Position numbers and translations under genes: made by a program. The notes beneath the pieces were generated by a model. The model had not been told where the DNA came from, ran no database searches, and saw only the letters and a program-made list of their open reading frames with translations. DNA of 64,000 nucleotides from a virus. The stretch lies in the IMG/VR virus record IMGVR_UViG_3300029267_001596, positions 1 to 64,000 of that record; one strand, given 5' to 3'. Shown here in pieces: positions 49,605 through 58,167 of the stretch; within the stretch, counting starts at the first letter, position 1; every line of letters starts with the position of its first letter.

Positions 49605-49948
49605 GCCGCCTTCAGGTCGTCGTAGCAATCGGCCAGGAAGGCCCCGGCCCTGGCGCATATCTCCGAGTGCTGGGCGTGCGTCTGCACGATCAGTCGGGCC
49701 GTCATGTCCTGCGAGTAGTCCACGAACGGCGAGTACTGACAGCCCAGACGGACCCCGACAAACTCAGTAGCCTCATGCAAGGCTACTTCGAAGATATCCG
49801 ACCAGTCGTCATGGTCGGCGCCGATTTCCATGCGGGTCATCTTCTTCTCGTGCCCGCGCCCCCGACACGAACCGCCCGTCCCAGGCCGAAGCCACAGCTT
49901 GACCGGTTCGCCGCCCAGATCGTATGTACCCACGATGACGGGTTTCAT
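49574..49948 (-). CDS. hypothetical protein with HEATE motif
   Basis: 124 residues. IFEVALHEATEF holds an HExxE pattern as in some small metallopeptidases, but there is no third ligand that I can point to. The N-terminus PVIVGTYDLGGEPVKLWLRP and C-terminal ARAGAFLADCYDDLKAAWK are conserved in form. Overlaps both neighbours. Confidence 0.62.
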   Translation of the reverse strand: MKPVIVGTYDLGGEPVKLWLRPGTGGSCRGRGHEKKMTRMEIGADHDDWSDIFEVALHEATEFVGVRLGCQYSPFVDYSQDMTARLIVQTHAQHSEICARAGAFLADCYDDLKAAWKRWKKDQR

Positions 49949-50127
49949 TCGTTCTCACCCTTGACAGTCGCCACCGCCTTCGAAGCGGCCTCCTTCTTCT
50001 TCTCCAGCACCTTGGTCGCCGCCTTCAATCGCGTCTTGTCCTTCTTAATCTCCATCGCGCGGATCAGAGTCTCAGCGTCGGATTCGGCCTGCCACTCCTT
50101 CTCTTGGGCAGTTATGCCTTTGGCCAT
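49945..50127 (-). CDS. small basic helical protein
   Basis: 60 residues, Lys/Ala/Glu-rich single helix (AQEKEWQAESDAETLIRAM, KVLEKKKEAASKAVATVKG). ATGA overlap. It may bind DNA or coil with the portal area. Unassigned. Confidence 0.6.
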   Translation of the reverse strand: MAKGITAQEKEWQAESDAETLIRAMEIKKDKTRLKAATKVLEKKKEAASKAVATVKGENE

Positions 50128-50201
50128 ATCAGGTCCTTTCGTCTTCTACGAAGCAATTTCTATGTCCATACCAGCGTAGTCGCGTTCGGCAGATATTTCT
50201 C

Positions 50202-50540
50202 CTATTCGGTGGGCGGCCACCAGCTCTGGGCTATTTCGTCGCCGTTACAGGCCCTGCGATACGAGGTCCTGTCCTTCGCCGGCGGGTCGGGAATACCAGA
50301 AGTGTCAGTAAGGGGGCCACGCCAAGACAGTGTCTCCAGGTGCTTACGCAGTTCACGATGGCTGGCGGCGACAAGGTCCTCTACGGCCGCGAACAGGTCT
50401 AGGTCTATGTTCTGCATTTGGGTAGAGGTGCCAGTAACAGGTGCTGGCGTCTCGGTCACAGCAGGCAGAGTCCCCACACCCACGCAGGCCGCTACGCCGC
50501 CAATGCAGCCTCGCAAGAATGTTCGTCTGGTAATGCTCAT
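50202..50540 (-). CDS. Tat-exported hypothetical protein
   Basis: 112 residues. N-terminus SITRRTFLRGCIGGVAAC is a twin-arginine signal (RRTFLRG) with a GCIGG-type hydrophobic core, so the product would cross the membrane folded. Mature part is Thr/Ser-rich then helical (LDLFAAVEDLVAASHREL). Tat signals on phage-operon proteins are rare. ATGA overlap with the upstream gene. Confidence 0.72.
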   Translation of the reverse strand: MSITRRTFLRGCIGGVAACVGVGTLPAVTETPAPVTGTSTQMQNIDLDLFAAVEDLVAASHRELRKHLETLSWRGPLTDTSGIPDPPAKDRTSYRRACNGDEIAQSWWPPTE

Positions 50541-51061
50541 CTATCTGCCTCCCGGTCCGCAGCCTCATTGCCCCACGCGAGGCCGCCATCTGTATCGACC
50601 TGAAGATAAACCTCTGCGTCGTCCCCATCATGGAGCATCAGCAACTCATATGCTTCGTCATCGGATGCGTACTGGACTTCCGACCAGCGAGACATGCAAC
50701 GCGTCTCTTTACGGCCACAGAGCGAGCAGCGGCGTGTCTCCTGTTGGCTGAGGTTCTCCATGGCATAGAGCCAGGGAACCGTCTCCCAGTGGTGTCCGAC
50801 CACCGCGCAGACAGAGCCTTCGTTGATCAGGGCACGTATGGCGTTCGGGTCGGCTCGCACGATATCCATTGCAGCCTGGACAGTAAGACAAGGCTCGGAC
50901 GCCAAGGCCTCTACCTCGCACCTGCTCCAGGTGATCTGGGCAGCCGCACCGGAGAACATATCGCTCCGGTTGTAGATCAACTCGCCCCGAGCCGCCAGAG
51001 ATGCCATACCGGCGACGAGCAACGCGGTCACCACAACGATCCACTCACACGTGTGTCTCAT
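50537..51061 (-). CDS. exported Cys-containing protein
   Basis: 174 residues. N-terminal signal/anchor (WIVVVTALLVAGMASLAARG), then SCSLCGRKET-like CxxC (CSLCG) and an acidic end. Contains a conserved block MDIVRADPNAIRALINEG. Lies next to the Tat protein; together they may act at the envelope. Family unknown. Confidence 0.65.
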   Translation of the reverse strand: MRHTCEWIVVVTALLVAGMASLAARGELIYNRSDMFSGAAAQITWSRCEVEALASEPCLTVQAAMDIVRADPNAIRALINEGSVCAVVGHHWETVPWLYAMENLSQQETRRCSLCGRKETRCMSRWSEVQYASDDEAYELLMLHDGDDAEVYLQVDTDGGLAWGNEAADREADR

Positions 51062-51074
51062 TCGTTCTCTCCTT

Positions 51075-51329
51075 TCATGCGGCCCCCTTCTGTAGTCCGT
51101 GCCAAAGGAGGTTCATCCATGCCCTCCGTTGCTTGAGAATGTGAGTTGCCATGCGGGCGAATCTGGTCGTGGTCATCCGTGCCAACGCACTGCCTCTACA
51201 CACGTGGAGAATCTGGATTGACCTGCAATGGTCGCACTTGAGTCCTATGTAGGGCGGGAGAAACAGTCCCCCGTCAGAGAAGGTCACCCTTCGGGATGCG
51301 TGTCTGCACTTGTGGCTATTACAGTTCAT
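51075..51329 (-). CDS. small zinc-finger protein
   Basis: 84 residues with CNSHKC, CDHC and several His; hydrophobic middle GGLFLPPYIGL. Its stop overlaps the portal... the upstream portal gene ends at 51326, giving an ATGA overlap. Possibly binds portal or DNA. No family assigned. Confidence 0.6.
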   Translation of the reverse strand: MNCNSHKCRHASRRVTFSDGGLFLPPYIGLKCDHCRSIQILHVCRGSALARMTTTRFARMATHILKQRRAWMNLLWHGLQKGAA

Positions 51330-53404
51330 GCGGCCCCCTGTCTACCCATCTGCCCCACCTGGGCCAGGAGCGCCAGTGCCTCTTGTGATATCTGCTGTTG
51401 GGCCTGCGCCGTTGCCGCCGCGATGGCTTCTGCGTTCGGGGGCTGGCCTTCGGCTCCGTGGCCTGCCTGCTGGATCTGCGCCGCCAGTTGTTGGGCCTTC
51501 TGGGCCAGGGCCATGAACTGCTTGAACAGCTTCAACTGCTCGTGCCGCGCGAGAATCCGGTCGCGGTTGGCGATGTTCAGCTTGCGCAACACCTCTTCGA
51601 GCATCGGGTTCAGGTTGGGATCCGCGCAGAGCTTGTAGGCGGCCAGGTAGTCGTTCTTGACCCGTTCCTCATCGAACGGAAGCGTCGTACCCGACTCGAT
51701 CTCCAGGTCAACCTCGACCCGCTTCATCTCCTGGGTCATCTTCCCGGGCTCGGTATCCCCGTTCCAGCCGATGATACGGATGCGCCGGTCCTCGTCGTAG
51801 TGTTCCTGGGCGATCTCCAGTTGGCTGCGGGCCGTGCCTTCGACCCATCGCTCGTAGAAGACGCTGCGCAGATAGACGAGGTCGTTGGCGTTGGTGTCGA
51901 GGCGGGCGGCCTCGGTGGCGCTCATGCCGCTGCTGGACGCCTTGCCCTGGGCCACCGCGTGCATGAACTGCTGGGTCTCGACGTCCCGGGTCAGGAACTG
52001 GACGAGCGACCAGACGTTCGGGTCCAGTTGGTCGCCGGCCAGGTTCTTGATCTTGTCGAGCTTGCCCTTGTTGACCACGATCATCTCGCCGGCCTTGTCG
52101 TGCAGGATTCGGGCCCGACCGCACTTGTCCTTGGCAATAGTGCCCAGTTCGATGACCTTTTGGGGGTTCGAAGTCATCTTGACGTGCTGGAGGATGTAGG
52201 CCATGGTCACGTTGAGCATGTCCTGGCTCGACCGGCTCATCTCCACCGCGTTGGTCCCCTGCCACATGTGGGGCAGGATGTGGTAAGGGAGCACATTGAA
52301 GGGCCAGCGGCTGCGCGTGTAGACCTGCTCTTCGATCTCCGGATTGACGACCACACCGCCGACCCGGATGACCATGCGGCCGCGTGGGAAGTGAGGTTTG
52401 TCGTACTCTGACTTGAGCACCTGCGGCCATTCGTCTTTGCCGACCGGCTCCTTCGTCTCCATCCAGCGATAGAGAGCGTCCGGGTCTTGCGGGTCGATGT
52501 AGACGACACCCTCGTCAACCAAGCGTTTAGCCGGCGCCGCGTCCTGGAGCTGGATGTGCTCGACGGACGGGTCGCGGAAGTACGTCTCCCGGACCCATAC
52601 CGTACGCTGCCTGACCGCCGCCTCGTCGCCGGCGGCGCTGACCGTGTTGCCCTCATTGGCCGCATGCTGACCGAGGATCAACGACACGAACCGATTGAGG
52701 AACCCGCGTCGGCGCCTGGCGGCCCGCTGGTTCTTGTAGACCGGCCCACTGGGGCCCGGGCGCGCATCGCTGTACTCATACTCGGCCAGGTCGTCTGGCT
52801 CGGCCGCCTTCTCCTCGATCTGCTTGGCATACTTCGGCCATTGGGCCTGGGCCCACTCTAAGGACACCTTGCGCACCGTCCCCATGCACTCGGCGTCCCT
52901 GATCCGATCGGCCCTGGGATCGGCCCAGAAGCCACAGGGATGGATCAGCCGGTGTCCGACCTCGCCCTGCCAACCCTGGGCCTGATCGCTCCATTCGAAC
53001 TTCGGAATCCAATAGCTCTTGCCCACCCCGTAGCCGTAGATGGCGCTATCGAGCTGGGCCATAATGCCATCGGTCCGCATGTCCAGGACCTTCTGCCAGA
53101 TGTACTGCGCCAGACCCTGCCACTGGTCGGCCCATTCGGCTTCCGATTGGTCCCACGCCCGACAGATGATCTTGGGATGGTTCTTGGCCTGTTTGGCGAT
53201 GCTCTGCATGATCAGCGGATAGATCATGTTGACAACGATGTAGTCCCAATCGGGATTGCGTCGCACGCCCTTGAGCTGCTCGCCCCAAACGTAAGCGGTC
53301 GCATCGCGCCAGAGGTCGGCCCACTGCTTGGTGACCGCCATCCCGGCGCCCTCGATCTCGTCGAGGTACTCAATCAGTCCGTCGCCTTCGAGCATCTTCG
53401 CCAT
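51326..53404 (-). CDS. portal protein
   Basis: 692 residues from the ATG at 53402-53404 (AAGG at 8 nt). Large podovirus-type portal (P22-like size). WDYIVVNMIYPLIMQSIAKQ is the wing start, LIHPCGFWADPRA, NVLPYHILPHMWQGTNAVEM is the characteristic stem segment, and a Gln/Ala-rich C-terminal barrel tail (QKAQQLAAQIQQAGHGAEG) follows. It forms the dodecameric DNA gate and the site of terminase docking. Confidence 0.85.
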   Translation of the reverse strand: MAKMLEGDGLIEYLDEIEGAGMAVTKQWADLWRDATAYVWGEQLKGVRRNPDWDYIVVNMIYPLIMQSIAKQAKNHPKIICRAWDQSEAEWADQWQGLAQYIWQKVLDMRTDGIMAQLDSAIYGYGVGKSYWIPKFEWSDQAQGWQGEVGHRLIHPCGFWADPRADRIRDAECMGTVRKVSLEWAQAQWPKYAKQIEEKAAEPDDLAEYEYSDARPGPSGPVYKNQRAARRRRGFLNRFVSLILGQHAANEGNTVSAAGDEAAVRQRTVWVRETYFRDPSVEHIQLQDAAPAKRLVDEGVVYIDPQDPDALYRWMETKEPVGKDEWPQVLKSEYDKPHFPRGRMVIRVGGVVVNPEIEEQVYTRSRWPFNVLPYHILPHMWQGTNAVEMSRSSQDMLNVTMAYILQHVKMTSNPQKVIELGTIAKDKCGRARILHDKAGEMIVVNKGKLDKIKNLAGDQLDPNVWSLVQFLTRDVETQQFMHAVAQGKASSSGMSATEAARLDTNANDLVYLRSVFYERWVEGTARSQLEIAQEHYDEDRRIRIIGWNGDTEPGKMTQEMKRVEVDLEIESGTTLPFDEERVKNDYLAAYKLCADPNLNPMLEEVLRKLNIANRDRILARHEQLKLFKQFMALAQKAQQLAAQIQQAGHGAEGQPPNAEAIAAATAQAQQQISQEALALLAQVGQMGRQGAA

Positions 53405-53414
53405 GTTCGATACC

Positions 53415-53963
53415 TTACGCCGCACCCATACCGTCAAGTCCCATCACGCCGCTGACGATCGCCGAGAGCTTGGTCATCTGTGTTCCGGCCCCACCGTCCA
53501 GGTCGATCTCGCAGTACAAATCCAGGATCCCCTCGCGCGGGACACGCAACAGGGCAATCCGGTTGTTTGCACTGTCCAGGATCGTCGGACTGAAGGCGGC
53601 CGCCAGTCCTCCGGTTACGGTGATCGTATCGACCCACAGGCCTGAGTCCGCTTCCTTGGTGATCGGATGCTTGGTGACCGCCTGCGTTCCGAGCGTCAGC
53701 GCACCAGCCGCCAGCAGCAGGATCGGCCCGTTCATCTTCCGCCGTATGAACAGCTTATAGGCCGCTGTGAAATCGGCGGTGTTCTCGCCGAAGAACGCGA
53801 CCAGCAGTCGCCCGGCGTCGCCCAGCCTTTCCTGGCCGCCATCGGGGCCCAGACTGATCGGCCCAGCAGCCGGCCAGGAATCGTAGTCGAAGGTCGTCAA
53901 CGCGGTGTCGTCGCTGCTCACGGCGCTGCGCAGGTTGTACCAGGGCATCTCGAATTGCTTCAT
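53415..53963 (-). CDS. virion beta protein
   Basis: 182 residues, beta-rich (LLVAFFGENTADFTAAYKLF, NGPILLLAAGALTLGTQAV, GILDLYCEIDLDGGAGTQM). Ten bp before the portal gene, in the head operon; a head or portal-associated protein. No family recognised. Confidence 0.65.
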   Translation of the reverse strand: MKQFEMPWYNLRSAVSSDDTALTTFDYDSWPAAGPISLGPDGGQERLGDAGRLLVAFFGENTADFTAAYKLFIRRKMNGPILLLAAGALTLGTQAVTKHPITKEADSGLWVDTITVTGGLAAAFSPTILDSANNRIALLRVPREGILDLYCEIDLDGGAGTQMTKLSAIVSGVMGLDGMGAA

Positions 53964-54190
53964 GTCAATCGCTCCAAATCCGGATCGTCGTCCTCTTCGT
54001 CGTCTTCCTGGGCAACCGCCTGCCTGTCCCGGCGGTCCAGCATCTCGAACTCGCCCGGCGCCTGATCGACCCTGTTGGGCAATGGCTCCTGCCGACCAAT
54101 ACGGTAGCCCAGTCGCACGCCCAACAGGGTCGCGACCGTCCCGCCGATCAGGCTGGCGACAGCGACAATAGCCCAGATCGCATCGCTCAT
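53960..54190 (-). CDS. small membrane protein with acidic tail
   Basis: 76 residues. One transmembrane segment (IWAIVAVASLIGGTVATLLG) and a polyacidic C-terminus (EDDEEDDDPDLERLT). ATGA overlaps on both sides. Could be a holin-like or envelope-anchoring protein, but no lysis partner is near. Confidence 0.65.
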   Translation of the reverse strand: MSDAIWAIVAVASLIGGTVATLLGVRLGYRIGRQEPLPNRVDQAPGEFEMLDRRDRQAVAQEDDEEDDDPDLERLT

Positions 54191-54381
54191 AACGCCACCT
54201 CGTCAGGCTGCGGTTCAGGGTTCACCGCCGCCACCGACGCCTTGAACGGCGCCATCGCCCACAGGCACTCATTCGTGACGCAACGCACGATGTTCGCCGG
54301 GTGTCCAGGGACAGGCCGCATGCTCATCGTGCAGATGGGGCAGGCCGGGCCGCATTCATTCTCGGCCAGGACCGTCTCCAT
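54187..54381 (-). CDS. small zinc-ribbon protein
   Basis: 64 residues from the ATG at 54379-54381. CGPACPICTMSMRPVPGHPAN and CVTNECL carry Cys pairs of a zinc ribbon. Two more zinc-ribbon or Lys-rich neighbours follow. Unknown role. Confidence 0.6.
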   Translation of the reverse strand: METVLAENECGPACPICTMSMRPVPGHPANIVRCVTNECLWAMAPFKASVAAVNPEPQPDEVAL

Positions 54382-54655
54382 CGGCTCCCCGCCCGTCAGC
54401 TTCACCGCCGCCCTGCTCGCCGGTCTTAGGATTATCAGTCTGCTGTGTCCCATTCTTGGCCTTCTTTCGGGTCTTCTTGGCCTTCTTCGCGGGTTGTGTC
54501 GCTTGCCCTTCAGGCGGGCTTTGATCTTCGCCCGTCGCTTGCTCAGGCGCAGTGTTCTCGGTCGCCTCTGTCTTGGGCACCCAAGCCCCCGCCTCCTCGT
54601 CCCACACCAGACCGCTCTGTGCCTTCCGGTCGATCACCTTCTGTCTCGGCGTCAT
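54356..54655 (-). CDS. disordered Lys/Gln-rich protein
   Basis: 99 residues, low complexity: TPRQKVIDRKAQSGLVWDEE then long Glu/Thr/Lys and Gly/Asp-rich stretches (KKAKKTRKKAKNGTQQTDN). Overlaps both neighbours, 26 and 113 bp. A DNA- or RNA-binding tail is plausible. Confidence 0.5.
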   Translation of the reverse strand: MTPRQKVIDRKAQSGLVWDEEAGAWVPKTEATENTAPEQATGEDQSPPEGQATQPAKKAKKTRKKAKNGTQQTDNPKTGEQGGGEADGRGADGDGPGRE

Positions 54656-54857
54656 TGCCCTGCCTTTCTGGATTCTCTATGACCGCAAGCGTTACCGCTG
54701 GCGGCCGATATCGCACCTGTCGACCCGGACAGGCGTCGTTGAAGCACTGCAAATACACGCCGTCGTCCTTGCATGCCTGCATCTCCAGCATAAACAGGCA
54801 GTGCGGACACTTGACCTGGCCGATCAGTGTGGTTTTGATGGTCTTGGCGTCACTCAC
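54543..54857 (-). CDS. zinc-ribbon protein
   Basis: 104 residues. CPHCLFML and CFNDACPG form a four-Cys ribbon; the N-terminus MSDAKTIKTTLIGQVK leads directly to it. The C-terminal ~40 residues overlap the downstream gene and are low complexity, so the protein may really end near the ribbon. Adjacent to the terminase large subunit. Confidence 0.6.
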   Translation of the reverse strand: MSDAKTIKTTLIGQVKCPHCLFMLEMQACKDDGVYLQCFNDACPGRQVRYRPPAVTLAVIENPERQGNDAETEGDRPEGTERSGVGRGGGGLGAQDRGDREHCA

Positions 54858-56785
54858 AGTCCAAAATCCTCAATCGCCTCGTCATAATCGTCGTCCTCGA
54901 TATCACGATCGTAGCCTCCGGCCACTTGGGCGGTGTGGAGGTCGTCGTCCGGTCGGTCGGTGGTATCGGTCTGGTCGATATCGCCACTCATCGGACCGCT
55001 GGTGATATGCACCTGCAGCAACCCGGCCAGCATCATCACACCGTCATCGTGGCAGCCGGCCTGGGCCTGCCACTTGCCGTTGTGGTTGATGAACGTCCTC
55101 AGCTCGTTGATCAGGCCCACATCCCGAATCACGGGCACGTTCTCGCCCAGACACTTGCGCAGGAATACGAGTGAGGGCTTGCGGTTCAGACTGGTCATCC
55201 GGAAGCCCAGCCGGCTCGTGTCCCGTTCGGCGTCCTCGTCCTCACCGGCCTGGCGGATGTAGATGTTGGGGTACTCGTCTCGCTTCAACTCGTTCAGGAC
55301 CGCCAGGCCGCAACTGTTGATCTCCGGGCTGGTGATCGCCTCCCGGTAGAACCGGCCGGCCAGCGCCATCTGGACGCCGTATTCGGCGGTATCGCAGCGG
55401 CCGTGGAAGGTGCCGACCAACTCATTCTTGCGGCGACTCATTAGGCCGGCGTAGTGGTAGTCGGGATCCCCGCCGCCCTTGGCCGTCTCGGCGAACAGGC
55501 CTTCGCACACGTCTCCGTACAGGATGTACTCCTCATTCGGTTCCGGCCAGCGCCAGATCTGCCAGCAGTCGAGCCCGCGGGCGGTCTGCTGGGGCTTGAT
55601 CCGCCCGTTCGACCGTACGAACAGAACCCGCGTCATCGGATCGCAGCACAGCTGCTCGTGCCGATCGAGCACCGCCTGGGAGAAAATGTTGTACCCTGTG
55701 GCGACGAACGCCTCGCGGTCGGTCGCCGGGTATTCCTGATGGAAGGTCCGCAGGTCCATGCCGCACTCGTCTCGTATCGTGACCCGACGCCAGTACAGTT
55801 GGCCGTCAGTCAGATGCACGCCCATCGCCGCCAGTTGGTCCCGACAATCGACCTCGCAGTACGGTTCGTCCCGAATCAGGACCAGCCGACCGTCCCGGCC
55901 TTTGAGGTGCTCCGGCACGGGCAACGTGTATTCGTGGTGGGTGTACCAGGGCAGAAACAGCGGCGTGTAGCCGCTCCAGTCGTCTGGGTGCTTGGTGCGC
56001 CGCTCCTTCGCCTCCCAATACCGATCGTGGAATGCACCGCCGACCCCATTGGCCGTACTCTCGAGCACGACCTCTGTCTCGGCCAGTTTCGGCACCTCCT
56101 GGAGCAGGCCGAGCAATTGGCTTTCCGCATCGCGCCAGAATGCCACCTCGGTACAGTGGGCGTACTGGGTGGTCCCGCCCCGGCCCAAGACGTCCTTGCC
56201 CGCCGTCTGGCACAGGATCCCCGACCGATGCGGCCGGTCGTACTCGATCTCCTTGCGGTTGGATCGCTTGGTTGGCCGCCGGACATCGTCCGGGAGTTCC
56301 TCCTGGAACGTCCGGCACATGCGGAAGACCTTGTCGGTCGAGTCCGAATCAGCCGAAACCACCACACCATGGACATTCTGCCGCCGGTTGATGCGTTCGA
56401 AGTATCGCGCCTCGACTGCCGTGGAAATGCCCCTCTGACGCGCCTTGAGCACGCTCAATCGGACGGGAAGGCCCCGCTTGATCTGTTCCTGGCACAGATG
56501 GTGGAGGTTATGTTGCGCCCGGTTGGGCGTGTATCGCACCATCCGCGAATGCTTGTCGACGATCTGCAAGTTGCGGAACTGCCAGCCTAGCCGGTGCCTG
56601 GCCGTAATGTCCGCCATCTTGGAGTCCGCTACCGCCACCATCTCAGCAACCCAGTCGCTTTCGGATCTTGTTCGGGACGCCCACGAATGTGATACCACCC
56701 TGGCGCCGCGTCGCCGCCTGATACGTCGATTCAGGGACCGATGCCGACCGGGCCCCTCTGCGTTCGGCCCTGAAGGCCCTTGCAA
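54854..56785 (-). CDS. terL: terminase large subunit
   Basis: 643 codons are open; the start is uncertain (TTG 56785, or ATG at 56641 or 56617). VLKARQRGIST (113-122 in the long form) is the Walker A variant of large terminases, YAHCTEVAFW the Walker B-type segment, LESTANG (241-247) the coupling motif; GDVCEG (~424-429) and CHDDGVMML contribute nuclease acids. The ATPase-plus-nuclease motor packages DNA. It follows the small terminase with a 12-bp gap, in the canonical order. Confidence 0.88.
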   Translation of the reverse strand: MQGPSGPNAEGPGRHRSLNRRIRRRRGARVVSHSWASRTRSESDWVAEMVAVADSKMADITARHRLGWQFRNLQIVDKHSRMVRYTPNRAQHNLHHLCQEQIKRGLPVRLSVLKARQRGISTAVEARYFERINRRQNVHGVVVSADSDSTDKVFRMCRTFQEELPDDVRRPTKRSNRKEIEYDRPHRSGILCQTAGKDVLGRGGTTQYAHCTEVAFWRDAESQLLGLLQEVPKLAETEVVLESTANGVGGAFHDRYWEAKERRTKHPDDWSGYTPLFLPWYTHHEYTLPVPEHLKGRDGRLVLIRDEPYCEVDCRDQLAAMGVHLTDGQLYWRRVTIRDECGMDLRTFHQEYPATDREAFVATGYNIFSQAVLDRHEQLCCDPMTRVLFVRSNGRIKPQQTARGLDCWQIWRWPEPNEEYILYGDVCEGLFAETAKGGGDPDYHYAGLMSRRKNELVGTFHGRCDTAEYGVQMALAGRFYREAITSPEINSCGLAVLNELKRDEYPNIYIRQAGEDEDAERDTSRLGFRMTSLNRKPSLVFLRKCLGENVPVIRDVGLINELRTFINHNGKWQAQAGCHDDGVMMLAGLLQVHITSGPMSGDIDQTDTTDRPDDDLHTAQVAGGYDRDIEDDDYDEAIEDFGL

Positions 56786-56796
56786 CCGCCTGTAGA

Positions 56797-57348
56797 CTAC
56801 TCAGTAGCACTATCCGCACCCCCTTCTGCTCGCGCCGCCTCGTGCTCGGCCCAGAACGCCGCCATCTCTTCCTCGGTCGGCTCCCGACCGGTCTTGATCT
56901 CGCCGGTGTGCTCGATCTGCTGCTTGTCCCGCATATCTGTCATGTTGACCGCGACAAACTTGAACGTGACCGGCGGAATCAAGCCCTCCAGCCCGTTCTG
57001 GATCAGGAAATCCTTCCGCAGTTCCTGCGCGTACGTAAAGGCCTGTGAAAACTCAGGTTGAAACGATGAGTGCTCCTTGTTGAGCCAGTCGTAGAGCGTC
57101 CGCCAACTCACCCCTATCGTCTTGGCAAAGCCCGTCAAGGTCGGCAGTTTGTTCTGCATCCGCTTCGTGTCAATCCAGGATACCTTCCCGTCCTTGTAGT
57201 GCTTGATCTCGACGTCCTCGTACGGCTCTACATCGAAGAACGCAATCAACGCATCACAGTACTCAGGCTTGTAGTTGGTCGGCCTCCCTCCCAGGTCCTT
57301 ACCCTCTGCGAGTCTCTTTGCTGACTGGGGGTTGGTGGGGTCGGCCAT
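56797..57348 (-). CDS. terS: terminase small subunit
   Basis: 183 residues from the ATG at 57346-57348 (AGGGAGA 8 nt upstream). LPTLTGFAKTIGVSWRTLYDW is the helix-turn-helix, followed by QPEFSQAFTYAQELRKDFLI and the NGLEGLIPPVTFKFVAVN and MTDMRDKQQIEHTG blocks typical of phage DNA-packaging small subunits. It recognises the packaging site. A further upstream extension of the frame has no coding character. Confidence 0.85.
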   Translation of the reverse strand: MADPTNPQSAKRLAEGKDLGGRPTNYKPEYCDALIAFFDVEPYEDVEIKHYKDGKVSWIDTKRMQNKLPTLTGFAKTIGVSWRTLYDWLNKEHSSFQPEFSQAFTYAQELRKDFLIQNGLEGLIPPVTFKFVAVNMTDMRDKQQIEHTGEIKTGREPTEEEMAAFWAEHEAARAEGGADSATE

Positions 57349-57765
57349 TACTTGTCTCCCTGGATGATGAGGTCGATGTCCTCGAAGTTTCTCACCCGCC
57401 TGCACCGGTCTACAAATGTCTCTGGGTGACTCTGCCGCCCCATGTATCACAAGCTCCAGTGTCGCAACCAAATGCGTCCGGATGGCCCTACGCCATCGTA
57501 TCCGCCCTCCATTCTGGGGTGTGATGACGTTCTGAGGCCAGGGGTTTGTTGCGGGATCTCTGATATGAGGCGCACAATGTTGACTAATAGTCAACTATTT
57601 GCGTTGCGGGCGCATGAGAAGGGCCAGTCACTTGGACCGGCCCCCTGATTGCTCTGTGCGTGTTCAGTGTATCGCCTGGTGGTACTTCCTGACGTCTCGC
57701 TGTACGATCTCTGACGCGAAGTCCAGCCATTTACGGCCGTGTTTTGCGATACATCGGCGCCTCGG
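57349..57765. promoter_or_regulatory. gene-free packaging leader with operator-like palindrome
   Basis: No gene seen. A perfect palindrome GTTGACT-AAT-AGTCAAC at 57579-57595 looks like a repressor operator and contains a TTGACT -35-type hexamer on each strand. A weaker hairpin (57621-57644, GGGCCAGTC/GACCGGCCC) may be a terminator of the upstream small-gene cluster. The late promoter for terminase genes could lie here. Confidence 0.45.
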
Positions 57766-57987
57766 TCAACTCACTTGAGCGGATTCGTCGATTTTCTTTC
57801 CGACCACGTGAAATCGCTTCCCGCATGTATTGCACCGGCGGTATTGGATGTGATCGCCATATGCCCCCATGCGTGTCGTGTCTTGCGATCCACACACCTC
57901 GCCGGTCTTCTCGTCCACGTTCGTGCAGCGCGGCGCGTTGGCTCCATCGCGCCGGCTGTAGAAGAAATACTTCTGTCTCTCACTCAT
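57766..57987 (-). CDS. small zinc-ribbon protein (Com-like)
   Basis: 73 residues from the ATG at 57985-57987 (AAGGA 7 nt upstream). RCTNV..CGSQDTT and YRRCNTCGKRF form a two-pair zinc ribbon typical of small phage regulators of the Com kind. Last gene before the gene-free packaging leader. Confidence 0.7.
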   Translation of the reverse strand: MSERQKYFFYSRRDGANAPRCTNVDEKTGEVCGSQDTTRMGAYGDHIQYRRCNTCGKRFHVVGKKIDESAQVS

Positions 57988-58003
57988 GTGCGTCCTTGCC
58001 TGG

Positions 58004-58165
58004 TTATGTCGTCTCGGCTGCCCTGAGTGCGCCACGGCGCTTACGCCGCTCGCGATACACAGTCTGGGCGGCGACGTCGTTGGCGTGTGCCACTTCCTTG
58101 ACCGACCTACCCTTGTCGAGCATCGCCAGGATGCGGTTGCCCTTGGCGTCGTCAACTGTGTCCAT
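58004..58165 (-). CDS. small helix-turn-helix protein
   Basis: 53 residues from the ATG at 58163-58165 with GGAG. ILAMLDKGRSVKEVAHANDV and AAQTVYRERRKRRGAL are a resolvase-type HTH (helix, turn, recognition helix), basic at the end. Likely DNA-binding regulator, perhaps of late genes via the palindrome nearby. Confidence 0.72.
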   Translation of the reverse strand: MDTVDDAKGNRILAMLDKGRSVKEVAHANDVAAQTVYRERRKRRGALRAAETT

Positions 58166-58167
58166 CT

